The translations under genes were made by a program, and so were the position numbers. 64,000 nucleotides of DNA from Cavia porcellus (Eukaryota > Chordata > Mammalia > Rodentia > Caviidae): contig NW_026947484.1 of NCBI RefSeq assembly GCF_034190915.1, forward strand, positions 71,999,482 to 72,063,481, given 5' to 3'. The notes beneath the pieces were generated by a model. The model searched no databases, was not told the origin of the DNA, and worked only from the letters and a program-made list of their open reading frames with translations. This document shows positions 24,830 to 37,098 of the stretch, one piece after another. The stretch's first letter is position 1, and each line of letters opens with the position of its first letter.

Positions 24830-25150
24830 CTTTTGATTCATGGTTTCAAAGATTTCAGCCAACGGTTGCTTGGTCTTCTTACTTTGGACCTGTGGAAGCA
24901 CAGTTCATGGTGGCAGGAGCACACAGTAGAGGAGGGCTTCTCACCTCATGGCGGCCAGAGCCAGAAAGAAAGTCAGATGGGTCAGGATCCTAACAGCCCT
25001 TCAAGATCACCCCCACAGTGGCCCCACATCCTCCCACTAAACCTCACCTCTCAAAGGTTCCACCACTCCCCAGAATGGCCCACCAAGGGCAGGATCTTTA
25101 ACACATGGGCCTCTGAGGGACTTCCAGACGCAAACCATAGCAAACACTCA
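24830..25150 (-). mobile_element. MaLR-type LTR fragment, minus strand
   Basis: The stretch runs from a TTCATGGTGGCAGGAGCACA passage, through CTCACCTCATGGCGGCCAGA, to AACACATGGGCCTCTGAGGG and a final CAAACCATAGCAAACA. The final motif is the reverse complement of the TG-TTATGGTTTG-type start of MaLR LTRs (MST/MLT1/MT relatives). The other LTR end is decayed. Confidence 0.55.
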
Positions 25151-25289
25151 GAACAAAGGTTCCTCTGCATTACATGTTTCTATATAGACCTTTAACACAG
25201 GTTTTGAAAAAACCAGCGATGGCTATTTTAATAATATGGCTTCATGAAATCTCAGAACTTTAGAAAATAAACACACTGGCTAATATGCA

Positions 25290-25430
25290 CTGCTTTAGTT
25301 TGGATCTGAAAAGCCCCCAAAAGCTCATGTACGGAAAGCTTAGTCCCCAGCGAGTGGTACCACTGGGAAGCTATAGAAACTTAGAGACCTGGGTGGAAGA
25401 AATAGGTCACAGAGAGTGATTGCTTAATTG
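25290..25430 (+). mobile_element. MaLR-type LTR 5' fragment, plus strand
   Basis: TTTAGTTTGGATCTGAAAAG and CCCCCAAAAGCTCATGTACG followed by AGCTTAGTCCCCAGCG match the 5' end layout of MLT1/MST-like LTRs. Only the first ~140 bp are recognisable. Confidence 0.55.
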
Positions 25431-25529
25431 AAAAACAAATCAATAGAAATTCTCTGCTTCTTGTCTAGTTTTGCCAGTTTTCTCAATCACAGCACTGTTA
25501 ACATTTCAGATGGAATTCTGTTTGTTTGG

Positions 25530-25745
25530 TTGGTCAGTTGGTTTTGTCTCAGGTACTGAGGATTGAACCTAGTGCCTTTCCAATGAACTATGTCTCTGAT
25601 AGGTTCTGTTTTACTTTGGCTTGATTTTGTACTTTTTGTTTTAAGAAAGGATCTGACTAAGTCACTAAGCAATTCAGGCTAGTCTCAAACTTGCAATCCT
25701 CCTGTCTCAGCCTCCCAGAGTGCTAGGGTGATATGCATGCACCAC
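25530..25745 (-). repeat. Composite B1+ID SINE, minus strand
   Basis: Read on the minus strand, a B1-like monomer (reverse complement of CCTCCTGTCTCAGCCTCCCA at about 25,700) is followed by an ID-like tRNA half (reverse complement of TACTGAGGATTGAACCTAGT at about 25,554). This arrangement resembles the B1-dID type of dimeric SINE described in several rodent groups. Confidence 0.7.
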
Positions 25746-25976
25746 TAGACTAATTCTTTTTGTGGGGTCTGTCTACTAAATTGTGGAATGCTTAGCAGCT
25801 TCTATGAATTCTGCCCACTAGATGCCCACAGTAGCAGATACTAATTATAATAATCAAAATTATTTCCCTACATTGCCAAATGGTTGAGAATCTCTGTTCT
25901 AGGACCATGTATGTTTATGTACCAAAATCCAAGAATCACATTTTACTGCATTCTTCATCAGGGACAAAATTAAAGG

Positions 25977-26552
25977 TGTAGGAAGGAACTGGGACACAAA
26001 GGTACAAAGGGCCAACAGCCAAACTGTGTCACTTTTGTTGTATTCTGTGCTGTGCTTATTACCCTAGTAACCACATAATTGAAGCATCAACTACATAGGT
26101 ATAGATTAACTAACTACGTTGTCATGCTGTCCTGTATGCGTCATCCCCTGAGTAACCTATTTGCTATGTCAACCTTTGTTCCCTTTGTAAGAGACAAATG
26201 ATGCTGTGTCAACCATTGTTCCCTTTGTGAGAGACAAATGTTCCTGGAGTTGGCAGACCAAGGGCTATGAATTGGCTAACCACCCACTGTGAAATGCCTC
26301 TGACCTCAAGCAAAGGGGAACAAAGGCCCACCTTGTTTCTGTTTCTCGTCAATATGTACTTAGTGGTCAATGAGCAAATCATAAAGGAGCTATAAAAATC
26401 TGTCAAAATTCTATCCCAGTTGCACAGCTTTGCAAACTCCATCTGCACTGTGCCGCTGGTACCAGCTTAAATAAAAGCACTTTGTTTAAAAGACATCTTG
26501 CCCCCTTCTTGACAACAGACAACGTCACGGGGGCTTGTTTTGGGGTACAACA
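25977..26552 (+). mobile_element. Endogenous retrovirus class I LTR
   Basis: A solo-type or 5' LTR. Its 3' edge is well defined: GGGGTACAACA, then the dinucleotide TT, then a primer-binding site. Inside are a duplicated U3 block (26,167-26,240), a TATA-like TATAAAAATC at 26,391 and an AATAAA at 26,470. The final ~75 bp would be R/U5. The left edge is less certain; I place it at TGTAGGAAGG. No second matching LTR is found in the window, so any provirus is truncated. It is a decayed endogenous element. Confidence 0.75.
26167..26240 (+). promoter_or_regulatory. Duplicated U3 block in LTR
   Basis: A 34-bp unit containing TTGTTCCCTTTGT and GAGACAAATG is present at 26,167-26,200 and 26,207-26,240 (40-bp period, few mismatches). 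It lies about 150 bp upstream of the TATA-like box, where retroviral U3 enhancers usually sit. Enhancer function is inferred from position only. Confidence 0.7.
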
Positions 26553-26554
26553 TT

Positions 26555-26572
26555 TGGGGGCTCATCTGGGAG
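26555..26572 (+). other. tRNA-Pro-type primer-binding site
   Basis: TGGGGGCTCATCTGGGAG follows the LTR end by two bases. It matches the tRNA-Pro primer-binding site of gammaretroviruses at about 15 of 18 positions. Downstream text to about 27,360 could be decayed leader or internal sequence, but I recognise no retroviral protein motif in it. Confidence 0.8.
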
Positions 26573-27499
26573 ACCCCTCCCCTCATTATTTTTCACCAAT
26601 CAATCAGCTTGAACTATCTGTAAATATTTGGGTCTTTTATTCTTTGTAATTTGAGTGTGCACTTTTGAAGTTGCAGATAAGCCTGGCTCCTTCTGCACTG
26701 GAACAGGATGCCCTCTGGGAAAGGGCTTCTAGCACACATTTGTGATTTGGAATTTTTTGTCCATTTGGTTTTGTGCTTGGTATATTTTTTACTGCAGAGT
26801 CATTTGCTTGTTTGAATCTGTTACCTCGTACTAACATTCAAGTTTCTTTTACTTCTCTTAAACTTTAAATTACTGTTGCAGGTTCCATGCTGCTTATTGG
26901 ACTTAAGGGTCATAACGAAAATTTATTTCCCTTTAGGTCCATATCTCAATCCTATCTTCTGATCTGAAATCTGAAATCTTAGGGAATGAATGGGTTGCCT
27001 CAAATTTCATAATTACTCATTCTTATGATGGGCTAATTCCAAATGATTCAAAGATGCTTTTATGGAAATGTGTGCAACTTCCTTGACAATATCAGCCTGG
27101 CAAGGTTCCTCCAAGTCAAGCAGCCTCACTTCAAGAGAGGACTTGCCGCTTTGGGTAGAAACTATATTTCCTCTCCCAAGGAAAGCAGTATAGGGACCAC
27201 AAGAAGAATGGAAAAGCACTTTAATTCTACTTTGGATTTCAGATTCTCTTTTCTTAACCTTGTGTCGAAGGAAGTTGGCAGAATTCCCTTATGGAGGGAG
27301 CTGTTCTCTGTAGTGGAACTGGTAGGTCCAATGGTTAGAGGAATGTTAAGCTGCCCCTAGGTGATGAGTGCATTCATACTGAAAGGAAGACTTCAAGATA
27401 AGCCTTGGGTGCCAAGATAGTGCCATGATGATGTGCAAAGAAGTTCCCAAAGCAGAGGTGGAGAACCGTGACCCACTCACCCTCAGAACGGCTTTCCTG

Positions 27500-27850
27500 A
27501 CTTCCATCCCAGAAAAAGAGTTGTCAGGACACATCAGTAAGAGGTATAGGGAGATTTATTAGGCAAAACTAGAAAAGTACACACTCAAAGAAATAGAATG
27601 TGGGCCAGAAGAGGGGGAAGTGGGAGAGCCATTTTACTGTTTGGGGTTAGGAATATTTATTCAGCTTTGATGGAATGTCTACAGAAAATTCCTGTCTTGG
27701 GGGGTGACCCACGCACAAACAAATAATGCCTCATTTTAAAAGGATGGTCTATTCACAAATAAAAATACCCAGTTGCAGGTAAAAGTGAGTCACAAAGGCC
27801 CATTTATAAGTAAAAGGAAATGGCCAAGGCTTACTCTGTGTTTAAGGAAA
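27500..27850 (-). mobile_element. Possible LTR fragment, minus strand
   Basis: On the minus strand, TTTTGCCTAATAAATCTCCC (near 27,550) is a poly(A)-signal context typical of LTR R regions, followed by a GTCCTGACAAC-like end near 27,520. The rest is unrecognised and the boundaries are approximate. Confidence 0.3.
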
Positions 27851-27889
27851 TTTTTTAAAAATTGACTGAGTTTCTGTCCTGAAGCTACA

Positions 27890-29137
27890 AGCTTTTTAAA
27901 AAAATGATTTTAAAATTTTTATTTTATAGAGTTTAAATGAAAACAAAACAGTAACAGACAAAATAATAAAAATGATAGAGAATTTTAAAACAGAATGATA
28001 AGAAATTAACAATGGTCACTATATTACATATTTTTATCTTGGAAATAGCTGCTCAAGATGCAGTATGCAAAACAGATCAATCAATATAAGCACTCACATT
28101 TTCTCTCCATGAACTAATGGACTAGTAGTACAATTACATTAGGCATCTTGTGTATATACATAGACATTTTCCCCTTCATTCTTTCTTTTTTTCCCCCATC
28201 CCAGTTGTTCTTTGCCTTCAGGCATTTTCTTTCCTTTTCACAATATCTATTGTAGATTTAGGATTTTATTTACTTTTCAGTTTTTTATACTAGGGAATAT
28301 GATATTTACCCATTCAAGTCTGATTTAATTAACTTATGTTATCTAGTTGCATCATTTACTATAAAGGCCTCGAATTTATCTTTCTTTATAGCTGAGTAGT
28401 ACTCCAGTGTATAAAAATAACACATCTTTTTTATCCATTCCTCAGCTTATACGCATTTTCCAGATTTAGCTGTTACAAACTGTGCCGTTATAAACATAGA
28501 TGCATATATTTCGTTGTAGTATGATGTTTGTAATTCTTCTGGGAAGATACCCAGAAGGGCAATAGCTGGGTTGAATGGAACCTCTAATCCTAGTTTTTTG
28601 AGGAATCTCCACACTGATTTCCACAGTGATTGCACCAGTCTGTATTCCCACCAGTGGAGAAGCATACTTTTTTCTCCACAGCACAGCCAAAATTTAATTT
28701 CTTGATGACAGACATTCTTTCAGGAGTGAGATGGAATTTCAGTGTTGTTTCAGTTTACATTTCTCAAATGACCAATGATGCTGAACATTTTTTCATACAT
28801 TTGTTTGTCATTTGTATTTCTTCATCTGAGAAATGTGCATTCATCTCAGATGCCCATTTTTGAACTGGGTCTTTGAATTTTGGGGACTGATTTTTTTTTA
28901 ATTCTTTATATGTTCCACATAGAAGTCTTTTGTCCAAGGGACAGTTGGCTAAGATTTTTTTCTCAGTTTGTACATTTTCTTTTTACTGTTAGTGATTTCT
29001 TTTGACATGCAAAAACTTTTTAATAAGATGAGATCTCCTTGTTGATTCTTTGAAGTATTTCCTTTGTGGTTTGGTTTGTGTTCATGAACTCTCTGCCTCC
29101 CCCTAGGTCTTCAAGATTTCTACCTACTTTGTCTCCC
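27890..29137 (-). mobile_element. 5'-truncated L1, minus strand
   Basis: The 3' UTR (27,890-28,370) and the last ~255 codons of ORF2 are present. C-terminal ORF2 peptides are clearly recognisable in broken frames; 28,447-28,665 encodes a WWEYRLVQSLW-type stretch that aligns to the intact zinc-knuckle flank of the L1 at 45.9 kb. A polypurine tract (minus strand of 28,172-28,200) sits in the 3' UTR. The element stops abruptly near 29,137, the usual result of incomplete reverse transcription. No TSD is found. Confidence 0.85.
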
Positions 29138-31440
29138 AGCATCCTTCACCACTGCCACCTGCCTGATTCTCTGAGTTCCCACATGAAATTCACAGTGGGA
29201 GAGAACCTGATTGACTTCTTTTAAAGTCATAGTAATTGTAATCATTTGTGTGATATAATTTATGATAAATATATTAAGTCATGTCATGGCATAAAGCTTC
29301 TGACATCGTTGGAATTTCTGAGGAGTGATAAAAATGAAGCACATTATGTTTTCCAAAACAAATACCTTTCAATCACTCCTGAGTTCACATTAATAAAGTG
29401 ACTTTAGGGAGGCCCTGCAGGGTCAGGTAAACCAACCAGGTAATCAGAGTTGCCAATTTCAGTTCCACCCTGGGAAGGGGAAGGGAAAGGATTCAGTTGA
29501 CTTCACTGCCAATAACCAACGATTGAATGTAGTCAAGCCTCAAAAAACCTCAGAAGAACTGAGTTAGAGGAGCTTCTGGGTAGGCAAGTGTATGCAGGTC
29601 CTGGAAAGGTGGTACACTCCAAGAGGTCATGGAAATCCCTCTCCCCTTCACACATAAGTTGCCCTACCCATCTCTTCCATTGGAGCAAGTCAGTTGTTCC
29701 TGAGTTTTAAATTTCTTTTGTGATACATTAGTAATCTATAACTAAGTTGTTTTCTTGAGCTCTGGGAGCCTTTCTAGGAAATGATCAAGGAGGAAGTCAA
29801 GAGGACTCTGATTTATAGCCACTACTCCTAACCACAGGTGACAATCTGAACTTGGCATTGTCATTTACAGTGAAGGAAGTCTTGTGGGACAGAGCTTGGA
29901 ACACAAGGCTCTGTCTCCATTTCCATGTAGGTAACATCAGAATTGAACTGAATAATAACATACCCAGTAGATGTCTAATTAATGGAACTCAATTGGTGTA
30001 AGAAAACACTCCCATATTTGATGACCAGAGTATTAAGTTGTAATAATAAAGGACATAGAAACTTTCTTCTCCCTTAGTGGTTGTAGAGAACTTTGGGATT
30101 TTTGTTTTGGTTGGTTGTTTCAAACATGTAACAAGACTGTGTGACAGATACCAGTAAAAAAAAAAAAAAAAAAAAAAAGTGTTGTGGGTATTAATGCATT
30201 GAATCCTCCTCTCAAAGAAATTAACAACAGTCAACAAGCTCATTTTATGAGAGAAAACGTAGATCAAAATCAAGTGGCTAATTCTGGACCTAAATAGTCT
30301 AATTCTAACTGCTATCAGACACTTGGGTTCATTTGCTTGCCACTGACCAAAACCAAGGAGACCACGTATTTTGGCAAATCTGATTTAGTCAAAGCTGGTT
30401 CCAAGGAGGCAGAGAGGACCATTTGCCTCAAATCGCCACGCACATGTGGATAAGGCTCTTTTTTTATCCTAAGGATAGGAGCGGAGGGAGCATAGCTAGA
30501 GAGGATGCAGCTCTCCACTCTGCTTTATAATGTTCAGCATCTTCAACTCATCCTCCTCCTTGCGGAAAGTAAACTAGGCTTCTGCCTCTGTGCCCTAGGA
30601 AAACACTTCCAGAGTGGACTTCAATCTGCAACCCCAACACTGCTGTGTTGTTTTTGTGTGGCTTCACTTCCTCACCTCTCTGCAGTGTCCTTTCTACAGC
30701 CATTTCCACCTCACTCTCTTGGCTTTTGCTCTTAGCTCATCCTCTCTTGGCAGCTCCCTGCTCACTGTCTCATTTCAAAGGCTTCACCAACTCCTCTTTG
30801 TGACTGCTCATCCATGCTAAAGACACAGTTGTGGATTTGCTCGTCCCAAGTAGACACAGCATGTGGGTAGCTGCACTGGGGCAGGCTGGTGAGCACCACA
30901 CAACTGTCTCTGCTTCACCCAACAAATGTGCTTTTTAAGAGTCAGTAGCCTCAAGAAAATGATTATAAAGGTGATCAAATAGGGCTTAAGACCAGCTGCA
31001 GTGCATTGAGCCCTGAAAATATAGTTCACAAGATAAAATTTCATGCTACCTAATTGACCTTCTAGTATTTTGTAGATTGTAATTACCCCATAGCATTTTG
31101 TATATTGTTAATCATAAATTATGATGATGTCTTTCTAGAAATCCAAAGGCAGAAGATCTCATGCCAATTCTGCAGGCTTATCCCAAAAACACACTTTTTA
31201 ATATTTAAAAATATTTCTAATATTTAAAAATAATTACCCACTTGCTGCTATAGATTTGACAACAGATTTCCAAATGTCAGAACAAACACACACACACACA
31301 CGACACACATGGCACACAAAGTGAACACATGCATTTTTTGTTTATTAATAGGAATAGTAACTTGGGCACAAGCACCTGTGTGGAAAACGTGAGACAGTTA
31401 ATTCAATCCATCTCAGACACTGAAAATAAATAAAAAATAA
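29138..31440. other. No gene recognised; two simple repeats
   Basis: Mixed-composition DNA without a supported coding frame. It includes a 23-A run at 30,156-30,178 and a short CA run near 31,286-31,301. The 30,500-30,830 patch is pyrimidine-rich with overlapping open frames in two phases, which argues against coding. Confidence 0.5.
30156..30178 (+). repeat. Poly(A) run, 23 bp
   Basis: An uninterrupted A run preceded by CAAGACTGTGTGACAGATAC. It may be the tail of a decayed retroposon, but the body upstream is not recognisable. Confidence 0.9.
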
Positions 31441-31449
31441 AATTGAAAA

Positions 31450-34400
31450 AAGTTTCACCTCAGGGAAAAGACAAACTTCTTATTAACTTGCCATTTTTCC
31501 CTACTGCCCTCATCAACATGAAGATCCTAATTAGGATAAGACCTCCCAAGATTTCCAGGAGAACATGACTTCCAGGATAACAGCAGCTATGGAGGCTCTC
31601 TGAGATAGCCAGCTTAGATTCCAGGAATGGTTCAGTGTGGGGAGTCCTAAGCAGGGGGAGATATACCCTGCCAACCCAGGAATGAACTAAGCTGAGAGAA
31701 ACCAACTGGAAATGCAATCCCAGTGCTATGCCTGGAACAGCTAACGTCTCAGTGCCGAAGCTAGAACCCGCACCTCTGGAAACCAGGGCTTGAATTTCAT
31801 GCTGCCGCTGCTGCATCTGAATCAGCACAGCAGGGATAGAGACACGAAAACTCTGAGAGCAGGAATCGGCGAGCCAAATTGAGAGCAGAGCTGGCGGGGA
31901 GCCAGCATCAACCTGCGGTGAGTGAGAGGAACGGGGACCCTTCCATAGACTAGGAGGCTCCAACAGAGGACATTCTGGGACCAAGCAGACTAGCCAGAAC
32001 AGGATGCAGCAGTGAGTTCAGTCACATATTCCCCTCTCAAGCGGGATTGGTGGGGAGCACTTGATGTGGGTGACACCATGGACTAAGATCCAGTAGGCTA
32101 GCCCAAACCAGGTCCCTGTGCCTGGCAGTGCATCCTAGTGCAATGAAGCCTTCAGCAGGTTGACTGACCTGGAGGGGCGGGCCCAGCATAGGCTGCCCAG
32201 GTCTGTGTCTCCCTAGTACACTGCTGTGGGTGGGAACACCTAGCTGGAGTGATCCAAACAAACTGTAACCGACAAAGAGAGAAACTGGGCCTCCTATATA
32301 AGCTTGTATGGAAGAAACAAAAAGTATGGGAAGAGAGAGCAATAAGAAAGGGTCCTCAGTCCACAACCCTGAGAACACCAATCCAGGAAAGGTAAATGCA
32401 AAGGAGAATGAGGACAGAAAACATGCAATATCAGGCACGGCACCAATAGACACAAAGCAGTATCTCCAGGACCTCATAGACGAATTCAAAAGTGAAGTAT
32501 TTAACCAAGTAAAGCAAGATATAAGTAGATTAGTTAGAGAAATGCAAAGCACCTCCCAAGAAAAAACAGATGGTAGAATGGAAGAACAGAAAAAAAGGGA
32601 AGAATTATTTGATGGAGAAAATAGAGAAGACATAGAATACATGAAGCAGGTTCAAAGAGATTACCAAGAAACTAAAAACTCTATTGAAAGCTGGCATAAC
32701 AGCTTGAAAGAAACTAAGGAGAGATTTTCTGAACTGGAGGACAGATTTGTAATGTGGGAGCATGAAAGAGACAAGGTAGATCACTACAGTAAACATATAT
32801 ACACCAAATACCAGAATACTCAATTGTTTAAAACAAATATTGACAGACAAGAAAAATCAGGCCAATACTAACACAATTATAAATGGGGAAATTCAGTTGT
32901 CCACTATCACAATAGACAAATCAACTAGACAAAAAATCTATAATGGAATCTTAGAACTCTACCAAACCTGTGAACCATGGACTTAGTAGATATCTATAAA
33001 GATTTCTACCTCATGAAATCAGAATATACATTCTCCTGAGCTGTGCATGCACATTCTCCAAAATAGATGATGGACTAGCACACAGAACATACTTAAGTAA
33101 ATGCAAAAGAATTGAAATTATTTCGTGCATGTTATCAGACCATAGTGCAATGAAAGTAGAAATCAGTGGCAAAAGAAACAACAAAAAATACCTAAGCTAT
33201 AGAAATTAACACCTTCTTGAACAACCAGTGGGTCACAGATGAAATTAAAGAAGAAATTACACAGTTTCTACAATTAAATGATAATGCCAATACAATATAC
33301 TGGAACTTATGGGACAATGAAAGCAGTCCTAGGTGGAAATTTTAGAGCAGTGAACTGTCATATCAGGGAAACAGATGGAGTTCAAATAAACAACTTAATG
33401 TTGAACTTCAAACTTGTAAAAAAGAAGAGCAAGTCAAGCCCAAAGCTCATCTAGGAGAGGAAATTATAAAGGTAAGAGCAGAAATTAATGCATTGAGACT
33501 AAGAAAAAAATACAAAGAATCTATGAACTGAAGAGTTGGTTCTTTGAAAGATTAAATAAAACTGATAAACCTTTAGCTTACCTTATAAAAACAAGGAAAG
33601 AAAAAACTCAAATCCAAGCAATTTGGAATGAAATCACAACACATCCTGCAGAAATTCAGAAGCTCATAAATATGTACTTCAAAAGCCTATATTCTAATAA
33701 GATGGAAAACAAAAAATAGTGGACAGAGTTCTAGATACATATAAATTACCAAAGCTGAATCAAGAAGATATAAAAATTCAAAGTAACTCACTATCAGTCA
33801 ATGAAATTCAAGATGTAATTATGAACCTATCAAGAAAGAAAAGCCCAGGTCCTGATGGATTCACTGCAGAATTTTACAAAAAATTTAGAGAAGATCTAAT
33901 AGTTTACTCTTTAAACTCTTTCATCAAATTGAAAAACAAGTGATATTCCCAAAGTCATTCCTGCAATCAAATATAACCCTTATACTCAAACTACAGAAGC
34001 CTCTAACCAATAAAGAAACCATAGGCCAATGTCTCTACTGAACATAGATGCAAAAAATCCTTAGTAAAACAGGACAAACAGAATGCAGCAAATCATCAAG
34101 AAGATCATCACAACATGAGCAAGTAGGATTCCTCCCAGGGGTGCAGGGATGGTTCCACATGTATACTGATACACAAATCAATAAATGTAATACACCATAT
34201 CAACAGAGGCAAGGACAAATGTCCCATGATCATCTCAATAGATGCAGAAAAAACATTTGACAAAGTCCAACATCCATTTATGATTTTAAAAAAATACCAG
34301 AAAATTGAAATACATGGTCTTTATCGCAATCTCATAAAAGCCATCCATGACAAAACAAAAGCCAACATCATACTAAAGGGTCAAAAACTGAAATCTTTCA

Positions 34401-34985
34401 CTCTACAATCAGGTACAAGGCAAGGATGTCCATTATCACCACCCCTGCTTAGTACAGTTCTGGAAACATCAGCCAGAGTAATTAAACAAAAGAAAGAAAT
34501 GAAAAGAATAATTGCAATAAATGAAAGGAATAATTATGATTATTTGCAAATGACATGATACTTTACACAAAATACCAAAAACACACTTCTAGGTTTAATA
34601 ACTAAGTTAAGTCACTAAGCTGGGTACAAAGTCAACCCTTAAAAATCAATAGCATTCCTGTATACAAAGAATAAACTGAAAGAGAGTAGGGAGACCACAC
34701 CTTTCACAGTGGCATCAGAAAAAAAGGAAAGAACAAAAAAAAGAAGAAAAGTAAAACAGTAAAACAAAATCTGCTGGACAATAGAATAGGTGAAACTCTT
34801 GAAGACACAGGAGTTGGCAAAGATTTTATGAACAAAACCCTGGTCACATGAGAAATACTACAAAGAGTCAATCACAGGGTTTTATCTTATTAAAAAGCTT
34901 TTGCACACCAAAAGAAATCCCCAACAGAATGAAGAGAAAAAAAAGGATGAGAAAAAAATATACATCAATTGTACCAATAAACTTA
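31450..34985 (+). mobile_element. Degenerate L1 with 5' region, plus strand
   Basis: 31,450-32,300 is a GC-richer 5'-UTR-like segment. ORF1 starts near 32,308 and is open for 187 codons through the coiled coil (peptides like QRDYQETKNSIESW and FSELEDRF). It then jumps near 32,880 into the ORF2 endonuclease, so the ORF1 RNA-binding part and the ORF2 start are deleted. ORF2 frames are broken; RT relics are at 33,719-33,943 ([16 protein letters not shown]) and 34,226-34,558 ([20 protein letters not shown]). After 34,560 it skips to a short C-terminal portion. Long minus-strand open frames over 31,460-32,642 are antisense shadows. Confidence 0.85.
32308..32871 (+). pseudogene. Truncated L1 ORF1 relic
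   Basis: A 187-codon frame encoding the N-terminal region and coiled coil of an L1 ORF1 protein, a trimeric RNA chaperone that packages L1 RNA. A lysine- and glutamate-rich heptad pattern runs from about residue 50 to 150. The RRM and C-terminal domain are absent because the sequence continues into ORF2-derived text. Typical L1 ORF1 proteins are about 340-370 residues, so roughly half is missing. Its coiled coil aligns with the ORF1 remnants at 50.4 and 59.7 kb. Confidence 0.75.
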
Positions 34986-35009
34986 ATTAATTAAAAAGTA
35001 TAAATGAAA

Positions 35010-35080
35010 GGCTAGGGGTTTAGCTTAGTGGTGTAAAGCCAGGTCATGAGTTCAATCCCCGGCACCAAAAAAAAAAAAAA
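35010..35080 (+). repeat. ID-like SINE inserted at L1 tail
   Basis: GGCTAGGGGTTTAGCTTAGT then a B-box-like GAGTTCAATCCCCGGCACC and an A run. A 13-bp perfect TSD, AGTATAAATGAAA, is at 34,997-35,009 and 35,081-35,093. The middle of the tRNA-like body is shortened to about 70 bp overall. Confidence 0.9.
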
Positions 35081-35094
35081 AGTATAAATGAAAT

Positions 35095-36760
35095 AATATA
35101 CATTAAGGAAAAAAATCAAAATGCAATATGTATATGTACCAATATTCTACAATGAATATATTCAGTATGTATTGCAAGAATATACCAATAAAAAACTTTT
35201 AAAAATCAGTGCAAAATACTGGGTCAAGAAGTTGTAGATATTTTTAAATTACTGATAATTAGTACTACTATTTCTATTATATTAAATATTAAGAAATTCA
35301 AAGAATCTGATTCTTTCACATTTTTTCTTTGCATTATGAAGGCCAACAGACAAAAGCCAATTGTACCACATGTTTTTGCTATCAAAGCCTAGAATATTCC
35401 TTCCAAACATTTTTGTAATCTGAACAAGTAGTTCCTAGATAATAATATGCAATATATTAACTAGTATGAATTTCCTACTTTTTTTTCTTTTTTGAAGTTC
35501 TGTATCATTTCTATCCTCTTTTTCTGTTTTGCTTTTCAAAATAAAAAAATAAAAGAAATAAAAATGCATGACTCTAACCCCCCAAAAAAGAATATTCTTT
35601 TCAAATAAATCTGAGAGAATAACTTAGAAAAGGAGCTTTCTATTTTCCAAAGGCAACAAAAATAGTTTTCTGTAAAATAACATATGGTCTAATCATCTGC
35701 TACTTAATTTTTTTTGTTTGCCCCATTAATATTGCTGACAGCATTTGGGGACCTGAAATTACTATAAATAAAAATATCACTATCCCTGATGGCAGAAGAA
35801 AAGAACTTTTGGAACATGCTCTACTTCTCATTTCTAAAAATACTTTCATTTGGGCCACACTAAAGAAACATGTGCAATGTGCCCAGGGGAAATCAGATTC
35901 AAACTGGTGGAATTGTTCAGTGCACAGGCATATCCATGCACACACGTTCACACAAGCACACGTATTTCCACATGCACACACACACGCACACTGGAAACTC
36001 TCTGAAACTCAGCTGTTTCTGTTTTTCACAGTACCACAATTCGTACAAACCTTGTGTGCAAAACTCCCTGCCCCGAGGATGAGGGGTAATTTGCATGCAT
36101 CTGCCGAGCAGATGAACCTGGGGAAGGAGTCGGAGTTCACATGAATGAGGATGGCACAGTATTCCTACTGGAGACACTGGCCAGGATCCTGTTCGGTCTA
36201 TTTGACCCCACTTGCAATCATGAACTGTCTGTAAGTTGCACATGCATGACTTTCCCTTCAAATGACAGCTCAGTCTCCCCGAGAGTCCACAGTCCAGGCT
36301 CACTTCACTCAGGCTTATGTGATTCCATGCAGCCAGGAAAGCTCTTAGTCCACTTTAGGGGCTGAAATACACTAAGTAATTGCTTTGTTAAAACCTTTGG
36401 AAACACCTCTGAGATTCTCGCAGCCACGGTTTTTCTTCCCCATAGGGTCACTGTTGTGGCCCCTAGCAGAGCTGAGGATTTTTCAACTTTAAGCTTCTGC
36501 CCCCTATAATATATGAAAAAGGAAAGATGTAAAAACAGATCTTCAAAAATGAGTATGTTAGTGACTGAGCCCCTGAAAAGAATGTTTTCTAGTGCAATAT
36601 GATCTGTTATGATATATAAAAGGTAATTGTAGGATTTGCACAAATAGATACGTCAGAAGTCCAGCCCAGGAATGCCACAGAAGCTTAAAATGCATGCTAT
36701 GTGTTTCTTTCCAAATCTAGTAACTGTTCTTGACCGTGTGTTCAACATCTAAAACTGACA
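35095..36760. other. No gene recognised
   Basis: 35,095-35,215 resembles a further L1 3' tail. The rest has no assigned repeat. A CA-rich stretch lies at 35,936-35,991. The 36,030-36,330 patch is GC-richer with overlapping open frames on both strands; a TTTTTCACAG acceptor-like string (36,018-36,027) and a GTAAGT (near 36,231) flank about 200 bp, but no frame stands out. Confidence 0.45.
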
Positions 36761-36764
36761 TTTA

Positions 36765-36927
36765 TGTTTTGTTTTATTTTGCTCTGTTTTGAGACAGGGT
36801 CTCACTTTGTAGTTCAGGTCAGCCTTGAGTTCACTCTGTAGCCCAGACTGATCTTGAACTCACAGTGACTCTCCTGCCTCAGCTTCTTGAGTGCTGGGAT
36901 TCCAGATGTGTGCTACCACGCCTAGCT
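36765..36927 (-). repeat. B1 SINE with internal duplication
   Basis: Reverse complement of a B1: GAGACAGGGTCTCACTTTGT at the left, GAGTGCTGGGATTCCAGATG toward the right. Two adjacent similar blocks of about 29 bp (GTAGTTCAGGTCAGCCTTGA and GTAGCCCAGACTGATCTTGA starts) are the internal tandem duplication diagnostic of rodent B1. Confidence 0.85.
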
Positions 36928-37098
36928 AAAAGTGATATTTAAAATATAAATTTCAAGTCCTTTAAAGAGTAAACACTTCATAGAAAGGTCCAACTCTCGT
37001 CTTTGCCATAATGATTTGCTCTACACACCTATGCTAATAAAACCACAAGAAAGTAAGGAAGACAGTGGGTAAGACTTGTTCTCTAAAGAAAAATAAGA

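Noticed and set aside
27043..27360. 105-codon frame downstream of the retroviral PBS as gag
   Set aside because: I cannot see a gag hallmark (matrix start, major homology region or zinc knuckle), so no protein identity is claimed.
31460..32642. Minus-strand open frames of 174 and 201 codons
   Set aside because: They are antisense to the 5' UTR and ORF1 of the plus-strand L1. They show no independent motif and arise because the sense strand is stop-poor on the complement.
35936..35991. CRISPR-like or structured repeat in CA-rich DNA
   Set aside because: It is an interrupted CA microsatellite without regular spacers; the genome is mammalian.
36031..36230. Exon between TTTTTCACAG and GTAAGT
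   Set aside because: The splice-like strings are common, frames on both strands are similarly open, and no coherent peptide emerges.
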